NCBI GenBank assembly: GCA_964547995.1
Contig: CAZJRB010000035.1
Location: 1 to 56,670, forward strand
Origin: CAZJRB01 sp964547995
GTDB taxonomy: Bacteria > Planctomycetota > Planctomycetia > Pirellulales > Thermoguttaceae
Reading direction: 5' to 3'
Length of the DNA stretch: 56,670 bases
Both the position numbers and the translations under genes were made by a program. The notes beneath the pieces were generated by a model. The model made no database searches. It saw only the letters and a list, made by a program, of their open reading frames with translations, and was not told where the DNA came from. Each line of letters opens with the position of its first letter. Positions within the stretch are counted from its first letter, which is position 1. Positions 1-5,404 of the stretch are shown one piece after another.

Positions 1-42
1 GAAGGTGCTAATATCAAATACTTTACGTCACGTCAACATAAG

Positions 43-756
43 TTAGACAGTCGAATTATGGAGTTCCCGGGGGATCTTGCGGTCCCAGGAGTAGGCAATC
101 GTGCCGAACTGGCGAAAACTCCCCAACACCTGCAAATCCGGCCAGTTCGGCTGGATGTACCGGCGGAACGTCTTGTCCTGGTCGAGGATGATATAGATGA
201 TCGCCTTCTTGGTAACCTTGTCGATCTGGTCGGGATGCTTCTCCCGGATCGTCTTCAGGGCACGTGCAATCGTGTTCGTTCCTCCCCAGGCGTGGAGATA
301 AACCGGCCCGGGTTTGTCATCCAGCAGGACCTTGACGATGCGTTGCGATCCCGGCGTGACCTTGGTCATCTCGCCCACGTTGTCGATATTGCCGATGAAC
401 GTAACATCGCGGAGTTGCTTCGGCGCGGGGAAGCCCTTGGCGTGGGTTTTGAGCGTGTCGTAGAAGCTCGCGTACATGTCGATGTCGCGCTCGATCCATT
501 TCTCGCCCGCCCAACTGTGGCCCTTCCAGTGGAACTTCGAGCTGCAGTAAATGATGCCCTCGATGTCCCACTCGTTGGCGTAGAGCAGGAATCGGACCAT
601 GGAGCAGCGGTCGTCGATCTCGCCGTCGGTGGTGGCGATGATCCTCGGCCGCGTGCCCGACGGCGGCACGGGCACCTCGGCTCGCCCGGGGGCCGCCCGG
701 GCATTCGCTGCAAACGCCGACAATCCCATGGCGACGAACAAGGCTAACCGTTTCAT
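43..756 (-). CDS. Truncated DUF1593 (nucleoside-hydrolase-like) secreted protein
   Basis: A 237-residue product. It has a signal peptide (MKRLALFVAMGLSAFAANARA) followed by the start of a DUF1593 domain, the nucleoside-hydrolase-like fold of secreted planctomycete and Bacteroidetes proteins such as Sde182. Visible family motifs are IIATTDGEIDDRCSMVRFL near residue 40 (the metal-binding Asp cluster), HAWGGTNTIARAL and AIIYIILDQDKTFRRYI. The family is usually about 450 residues or more with a C-terminal beta-sandwich. Here homology stops after PRELH, and HNSTV plus a stop follow in AT-rich sequence, so the 3' half is missing. The start at 756 is preferred over the upstream in-frame ATG at 912 because it opens a clean signal peptide and lies about 50 bases after a good promoter. 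A truncated pseudogene is likely; a stable short product cannot be excluded. Confidence 0.72.
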   Translation of the reverse strand: MKRLALFVAMGLSAFAANARAAPGRAEVPVPPSGTRPRIIATTDGEIDDRCSMVRFLLYANEWDIEGIIYCSSKFHWKGHSWAGEKWIERDIDMYASFYDTLKTHAKGFPAPKQLRDVTFIGNIDNVGEMTKVTPGSQRIVKVLLDDKPGPVYLHAWGGTNTIARALKTIREKHPDQIDKVTKKAIIYIILDQDKTFRRYIQPNWPDLQVLGSFRQFGTIAYSWDRKIPRELHNSTV

Positions 757-808
757 GGTTGTTTTCCTTTTCTGCTCCCGGATCTCGAAATCCGCACACG
801 TCCTTTCT

Positions 809-837
809 TTGATAGCGTCTCCGTTCCCGCATGTCAA
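809..837 (-). promoter_or_regulatory. Sigma-70-type promoter for the DUF1593 gene
   Basis: On the minus strand this reads TTGACA, 17 bases, TATCAA. The transcription start would fall near 802, leaving a leader of about 46 bases to the ATG at 756. The promoter looks intact even though the gene behind it is truncated. Confidence 0.6.
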
Positions 838-965
838 GAAACGCGGTTGCGTTGTAACGCCTGGAACATTTTCCCACAAAGCCGCGACCCGCGCGACAGG
901 GTGCGGTCCCATCCGACGGGCGGTACGCTTTTTTGACGTGAAGAACGAGCAGCCGACGGACGCCG

Positions 966-994
966 TTGTCCTCTCGTTCTTGACGTGCTAGAAT
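966..994 (+). promoter_or_regulatory. Sigma-70-type promoter for the RsbW-like gene
   Basis: TTGTCC, 17 bases, TAGAAT, with the start codon at 1035 about 34 bases after the expected transcription start. It is back to back with the promoter at 809-837. Confidence 0.5.
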
Positions 995-1034
995 CGTGAT
1001 ATTGTTGTTGCGTTGTTTTTAGAGCAGGCGCACG

Positions 1035-1451
1035 ATGGCCGATCGAATATCCTTCTCCATTACCAACGACCTTGCAGAGATCCCGCGGCTGAACGACGTG
1101 GTCGCGGTGTTTCTGTCGCGGGTTTGGATGCCGGCAAGGGCCGCCGGCATCGTCGATCTTGCCGTTGAAGAGCTGGTGACCGACTTCATCAAGCACAGTG
1201 GCGACGACGACAACGCGTACCAGATTCAGGTAAGCCTTTGCGCCAACGAGGATTACCTTGTTGTTGTGATCGAGGATGAAGGCCGGCCGTTCGATCCTCT
1301 TCAGGCTCCCGAGCACGACGCCTCGTTTGAAGAAAGGAGGGACGGCAAATCGGGTCTTGATTTGATCCGCAGCATCGCGGAAAGCATCGACTACCACCGG
1401 CTCGGGGGCAAAAACCGGCTGGAGATTCAAATCGACATGGATGTCCACTAA
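1035..1451 (+). CDS. RsbW/SpoIIAB-like ATP-binding protein (HATPase_c_2), anti-sigma or serine kinase
   Basis: A 138-residue single-domain GHKL ATPase of the anti-sigma-factor kinase type. These proteins bind a sigma factor or phosphorylate an anti-sigma-factor antagonist. The order of motifs is right: an N-terminal strand, the N-box region AVEELVTDFIKHS (residues 43-55), the G1 region VVIEDEGRPFDP, and the G2-like GKSGLDLIRSIAESIDY. The Asn of the N-box, which coordinates Mg-ATP in the family, is replaced by Asp50, so kinase activity is doubtful although the fold is clear. No partner STAS antagonist or PP2C phosphatase gene is next to it. The TAA stop at 1449-1451 coincides with the first bases of the repeat element 1449-1640. 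Confidence 0.85.
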   Translation: MADRISFSITNDLAEIPRLNDVVAVFLSRVWMPARAAGIVDLAVEELVTDFIKHSGDDDNAYQIQVSLCANEDYLVVVIEDEGRPFDPLQAPEHDASFEERRDGKSGLDLIRSIAESIDYHRLGGKNRLEIQIDMDVH

Positions 1452-1640
1452 TACTCTACAGCGCCAAGCTGAGCGTCACCACGGTTTAGCGGGCGGGCTT
1501 GCCCGCCACCGAGGTTGTGAGAAATCGGATGTACAGCGGCGGGCAAGCCCGCCCGCTGTACATTTCATACCGCTAATGCAAGTTGTTACTCAACAACAAC
1601 TTCCGTTACTCTGCGGTAGCAACTTAGCGCTGTAGTATTA
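1449..1640. mobile_element. MITE-like element with imperfect terminal inverted repeats
   Basis: About 192 bases with no coding content. The left end TAATACTCTACAGCGCCAAG and the right end, read on the other strand as TAATACTACAGCGCTAAG, form imperfect terminal inverted repeats. Inside, 19-base arms at 1489-1507 and 1538-1556 are perfect inverted copies rich in GGGCGGGC, and 1531-1560 forms a near-perfect hairpin. It fills most of the gap between the RsbW-like gene and the convergent coiled-coil gene and may act as a terminator. No transposase is present, so mobility would depend on a transposase elsewhere. Confidence 0.6.
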
Positions 1641-1668
1641 GCACGGTGGCGGAATGTGCCGTCTCCGT

Positions 1669-2529
1669 TTACATCGCGTCGCCGCCTTTTTTCGGCGGCC
1701 GGTCCTCCGGCACAATCGTCAACCCGCCGGATGAACGCAACTGGACCTTGTAACTCTTGCCTGGCTGGAGCCGGATCGAGGGTGCTTCGCCGTGCGCCGC
1801 CCGAATGCCCGCTTCCCGCGCCGTTTCCGGGTTATTCGCGTACTCCCAAAATCGCGTCCATATCTCCCGCTCGAAATCGGAGACGTCGCCGCCGCTTCGG
1901 TAGGCGGCCGGTTGGGCACCGTCTTTGTCGAGCACGAAACCGTCCTTGGGTTGTTGTGCTTCGCCGAAGACGCGACGGAACAGGCACACGGATGCCGCCC
2001 GCAACGGGTCACCCACCTCCACCAACTCGTCGCTGAACTTCACCACCCACGCGTCCAGGTAGATCAAGTCGCCTTTGACCGAGAATACCCGCGGTTCCTC
2101 GAGCGGCTTGCCGTTGCCGTCGATCTCGACGAAGCTGAATTCCGTCGCAAGGTCGCCCTCGCCGGCCGAACCCGTCTGCGAAAGAACTTCGACGCGGGCA
2201 ACTCGCCGGTCAACCTTCAAAAGACGGATCGCCGTATCCAGCCGCCGAATCTCCTCCTCCTTTTCCGCGATGTCCTCGTTCAATACGTCGATCTCGCCGT
2301 TGAGTTCGCCGATTTGTTCGTCGCGTGCCGTCAAGTCCTTGCTCAGCGCGGCGATCTTGGCCTTGTGATTTTCGATCTCCTGCTCCCTTTGTTCGCGCTC
2401 GATGCGGTCATTGTTCAATGTCCTGTAACCGTACCAGCCGCCCAGCGTCAGCAATCCGACAATCACGATTGCAAGCGAGGTGCCGAGAAAGGTGCTCACG
2501 GCATTGAGGGTTTCAACGGGTTTGCTCAT
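1669..2529 (-). CDS. Membrane-anchored coiled-coil protein of unknown function
   Basis: A 286-residue protein not assigned to a family. It has one transmembrane helix near residues 15-38 (FLGTSLAIVIVGLLTLGGWY), then a charged heptad-rich segment of about 70 residues (roughly 40-108, with many E, K, I and L) that should form a coiled coil, then a globular C-terminal domain with beta-rich stretches (VEVLSQTG, FSFVEIDGNGKPL, IYLDAWVVKF). The C-terminal segment SIRLQPGKSYKVQLRSSGGL probably forms the last strands. The reverse strand is open over 1792-2547, but its product is Arg/Val/Leu-rich and family-less and is taken as a shadow. The gene is convergent with the RsbW-like gene and divergent from the GH10 gene. 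A scaffold or envelope role is only a guess. Confidence 0.75.
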   Translation of the reverse strand: MSKPVETLNAVSTFLGTSLAIVIVGLLTLGGWYGYRTLNNDRIEREQREQEIENHKAKIAALSKDLTARDEQIGELNGEIDVLNEDIAEKEEEIRRLDTAIRLLKVDRRVARVEVLSQTGSAGEGDLATEFSFVEIDGNGKPLEEPRVFSVKGDLIYLDAWVVKFSDELVEVGDPLRAASVCLFRRVFGEAQQPKDGFVLDKDGAQPAAYRSGGDVSDFEREIWTRFWEYANNPETAREAGIRAAHGEAPSIRLQPGKSYKVQLRSSGGLTIVPEDRPPKKGGDAM

Positions 2530-2657
2530 TTAAGAATCTCCAGGTAGGGTCTGCGGAACACTCCCCATAGTGTACACTCCGACTCATTCTGCTACCTTAT
2601 ATCGTATCGCAGTTTCGGAGAAAAGGCCACTTGCGGGCAGTACCCGGGAGAAAAGTG

Positions 2658-4337
2658 ATGGAAAAGACGTTGGCATATCTGACGATTACGGCCGCTTTGA
2701 CCGCCTCAGCCGCCGTTGCCGCTGCCGCCACGGTCATCCAGGCCGAAAAGGCCGCCATACACACCGAGGGAGGGGAAATCGCCGGTGGTGTCTGGAATCT
2801 CTGGTCGAACGGGCGCGTCGGTGACCACCTTCGAATCGCCGAGCCGGGCGCCTATCGTATCACAGTTCGGGCCTACGGCAGCCCCGCCGCGGGCGTCTGG
2901 CCCCGGATGGCCCTGATGCTCGACGGCCGCACGCTGGCCACCCTCGACGTCAACCGCCGCAATCCGGCCGACTATCGCTTCTCCGCCGAACTGCCGGCCG
3001 GAACCCATGAAATCGCCGTCGCTTTCCTCAACGACCACCTCGCAGGCAACGAGGACCGCAATCTCTTTCTCGACCACATCACCATCCATCCCCCGGCCGG
3101 CGTTGCCGATCCGTCCCCGGTCGGCAAGGCCGAACTTGCCGGGAAGTCGAAACGCCGCGAGCAAAAGACCGTCCGCTTTGCCGACGAGCAGATCGAAAAG
3201 AACCGCAAATCGGACGCCGCGATCCGCGTCGTCGACGCTGCCGGTCGCCCCGTCGCCGGTGCGCCGATCCAAGTCGAGCAGACCGGCCACGATTTCCTGT
3301 TCGGGTGCAACATCTACCGCTTCGATCGTTTCAAGAAGGAAGCGGATAATGCCGCCTACAAAAAGCGTTTTGAAGAACTCTTCAACTACGCCACCGTCGG
3401 CTTCTACTGGCGATGGTACGAGCACGAGCGAGGCAAACCCGAATATGCCTACACCGACAAAGTCGTCGCGTGGTGTGCCGAGCGGGGGATCAAGCTCAAG
3501 GGACATCCGCTCTTGTGGGGACATGATGCGGGCGAGCCGCCCTGGGCCGGCGGCCAGCCGAAACCCGAACTGCAACGCCAACGCGTCCTCGACATCATGC
3601 GGCGATACCATGGAAAGATCGACTTCTGGGAGGTCGTCAACGAACCGTCGCACTGCCGCAAGGTGAAGATCGACGGGCCGTACCGCTGGGCACGCGAGGC
3701 CGACCCGACCGCCTACACCATCGTCAACGACTATTACGTGATGGCCGACGGCTATCCGCCCTTCTTCGAGTTGTGCAAGAAGGCCATCAAAGACGGCGTT
3801 CCCTTCGACGGCATCGGCATTCAGGCACACGAACCCCGGACGATGCGGTTCCCCCTGGACCGCGTCTGGGAGATTCTCGACCGCTACGCCATGCTCGGCA
3901 AGGAGCTTCACGTCACCGAGTTCACGCCCGCCTCGAGCGGCAAGAAGATCACCGGCTCGCACCTGGCCGGCAATTGGGACGAAGCGGCCCAGGCCGACTA
4001 CGCCGAGAAATTCTACCGTGTCTGCTTCGCCCACCCGGCGATGCGAGGCATCACCTGGTGGGACCTTTGCGACAACGGTTCCTGGCTCCCCGGCGGCGGA
4101 ATGCTCCGCGCCGACACGTCGCCAAAACCGGTTTACAACGCCCTGAAGCGACTCATCCACCGGGATTGGAAGACCCAAGCCACGGGCAAGACCGACGCCA
4201 CCGGCCGGTTTCCCTTCCGCGGTTTCCATGGAACGTACCGGGTTGTCACCCAGGCAAAAGGCAAGCGCGTGGAGGAAGACTTTCACATTGAGAAAGCCGC
4301 CCGGAACGAGTTGACCATCACCGTTCCGAGTGAGTAA
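2658..4337 (+). CDS. Secreted GH10 endo-1,4-beta-xylanase with N-terminal carbohydrate-binding module
   Basis: A 559-residue secreted enzyme predicted to cleave internal beta-1,4 linkages of xylan. A signal peptide ends near AAAA (about residue 24). A beta-sandwich resembling CBM36/60-type xylan-binding modules covers about residues 25-145, with a typical LFLDHITIHPP end. A linker follows, and the GH10 barrel runs from about 215 to 495. The acid/base is Glu329 in VVNEPSH and the nucleophile is Glu421 in ELHVTEF; the GH10 marker KGHPLLWGHD is also present. The C-terminal 50 residues look like a small carboxypeptidase-regulatory-like beta domain (TDATGRFPFRGF). The ATG at 2658 has GGAG upstream and gives a proper signal peptide, unlike the ATG at 2631. 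Confidence 0.93.
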   Translation: MEKTLAYLTITAALTASAAVAAAATVIQAEKAAIHTEGGEIAGGVWNLWSNGRVGDHLRIAEPGAYRITVRAYGSPAAGVWPRMALMLDGRTLATLDVNRRNPADYRFSAELPAGTHEIAVAFLNDHLAGNEDRNLFLDHITIHPPAGVADPSPVGKAELAGKSKRREQKTVRFADEQIEKNRKSDAAIRVVDAAGRPVAGAPIQVEQTGHDFLFGCNIYRFDRFKKEADNAAYKKRFEELFNYATVGFYWRWYEHERGKPEYAYTDKVVAWCAERGIKLKGHPLLWGHDAGEPPWAGGQPKPELQRQRVLDIMRRYHGKIDFWEVVNEPSHCRKVKIDGPYRWAREADPTAYTIVNDYYVMADGYPPFFELCKKAIKDGVPFDGIGIQAHEPRTMRFPLDRVWEILDRYAMLGKELHVTEFTPASSGKKITGSHLAGNWDEAAQADYAEKFYRVCFAHPAMRGITWWDLCDNGSWLPGGGMLRADTSPKPVYNALKRLIHRDWKTQATGKTDATGRFPFRGFHGTYRVVTQAKGKRVEEDFHIEKAARNELTITVPSE

Positions 4338-4388
4338 AGCATCAAGTGTCAAGAGTTGCCCCTTCCCACCTTTCCCGGGCGATTCCGT

Positions 4389-4506
4389 AAGGCGAGCGGC
4401 GGAAGAGAATTTACCTGTAGCCACCGTCGCCAGACGGTGGAATGCGGTTCGATCCACGGTCTGGCGACCGTGGCTACGGGGAAATCTTCGCCCGCCGCTC
4501 GCCTAA
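4389..4506 (+). repeat. MITE-like repeat, copy A (inverted copy at 12425-12542)
   Basis: About 118 bases with terminal inverted repeats AGGCGAGCGGCGG / CCGCCGCTCGCCT. The core is two internal hairpin arms, GTAGCCACCGTCGCCAGAC and GGTCTGGCGACCGTGGCTAC, around AATGCGGTTCGATCC. A second copy with the same core lies 8 kb away in opposite orientation. It sits directly downstream of the GH10 gene and could serve as its terminator. Confidence 0.75.
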
Positions 4507-4589
4507 ACACGCCGTAGTTCCTCGACGAGATCCGGATCGGCGTGCAAACCAGGCACCCCCCCAGGTTGGGGGCCGCTCATGAACTCCGT

Positions 4590-4618
4590 TTGCCAAGCGA
4601 TGCTAAAGACGTTATCAT
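4590..4618 (+). promoter_or_regulatory. Sigma-70-type promoter for the winged-helix regulator
   Basis: TTGCCA, 17 bases, TATCAT. The expected start of transcription is near 4625, about 65 bases before the GTG at 4690. A palindrome at 4639-4651 lies just downstream. Confidence 0.55.
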
Positions 4619-4638
4619 CAGGCATAATAGGAAAAATT

Positions 4639-4651
4639 ATCCCATTGGGAT
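4639..4651. promoter_or_regulatory. Candidate operator palindrome ATCCCA-T-TGGGAT
   Basis: A perfect 6+1+6 inverted repeat in AT-rich sequence, about 15 bases after the predicted transcription start and about 40 bases before the regulator's start codon. The position suits roadblock autoregulation by the downstream wHTH protein. That the protein binds it is inference. Confidence 0.4.
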
Positions 4652-4689
4652 TTTGAAACTGCCCTAATGCCTATCTGTGAGAAAAAGCT

Positions 4690-5352
4690 GTGAGTTTAAA
4701 CCCCCCGGTTAGTGCGGCAGGCATGAGAATTGTGGGATTACTGGTGGGAACTCCTCCCCAAACAGTTTCCGATCTCGTGGAAGCGGCCGGCGTCACGCGA
4801 ACGGCCATCATGGGACAACTCAACGAACTGGTCGCAGCGGGGCTTGTTGAGCGAGAAATGAAGCACTGCGCCGTCCGGGGGAGGCCAAGACACCTCTATA
4901 GGGCTACAAGTGCGGGCCTCCAGCTCTTCGCCAACCATTGGGCGGTTATCCCCGCCATTTGGCGGGCCATTGCCCACGTGGTCGGAGATGAGGCGCTCGA
5001 GGAGGTGCTGAAATCCGTTGCCCACGAGTTGGCCAAGCACTACAGCCGCCGGATCGACGCGGAGGACCCCCTGGAACGAATGCGGCAGTTAATCGAACTG
5101 TTTCGCGAATCGGGGGAGTTGATCGACATGGACGAGGAAAGCGGGCAACCACTCGTACGGAAGCGCAGTTGTGCCTTCGTCGGCCTGCACGACCACGATC
5201 GCAAGGTTTGCTGCGTTGGCCAGGAGATGATGTCGGAGGTGGTGGGCCGGCCGGTTCGCCGAACCGCGTGCCGCTACGAAGGATCGCCCTGTTGCACCTT
5301 CCAAATCTTTCAGGACGAACAGGTCGTTGAGGATGAGCAGGCGGGGGATTAA
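4690..5352 (+). CDS. Winged-helix transcriptional regulator with SufR-like iron-sulfur cysteines
   Basis: A 220-residue regulator. Residues 12-75 form a winged helix (VSDLVEAAGVTRTAIMGQLN, then a wing RGRPRHLYRAT). The rest is a helical linker and a C-terminal cysteine domain. The cysteines C161, C174/C175, C194 and C201/C202 follow the pattern of SufR-like and related redox- or metal-sensing repressors: the spacing C-x12-C, then RTAC, then PCCTF matches the usual C...VC...RT-C...C-F layout. C161, C174, C194 and C202 are the likely cluster ligands. The start is a GTG preceded by GAGAAAAAG; an ATG at 4723 is an alternative. It is followed 52 bases later by a multiheme cytochrome gene, so redox-linked control of that gene is plausible. 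Confidence 0.78.
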   Translation: MSLNPPVSAAGMRIVGLLVGTPPQTVSDLVEAAGVTRTAIMGQLNELVAAGLVEREMKHCAVRGRPRHLYRATSAGLQLFANHWAVIPAIWRAIAHVVGDEALEEVLKSVAHELAKHYSRRIDAEDPLERMRQLIELFRESGELIDMDEESGQPLVRKRSCAFVGLHDHDRKVCCVGQEMMSEVVGRPVRRTACRYEGSPCCTFQIFQDEQVVEDEQAGD

Positions 5353-5404
5353 ACTGTATTTTCGTGGCGGCCCCTGGACTGTTCATTCCCTCTCCGGTTT
5401 CCCG

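Noticed and set aside
2706..4457. A 583-residue open frame opposite the GH10 gene
   Set aside because: It is antisense to a clear GH10 enzyme, its product is Gly/Val/Asp-rich without any family, and its first residues are encoded by the repeat at 4389-4506. It is a by-product of high GC at third codon positions.
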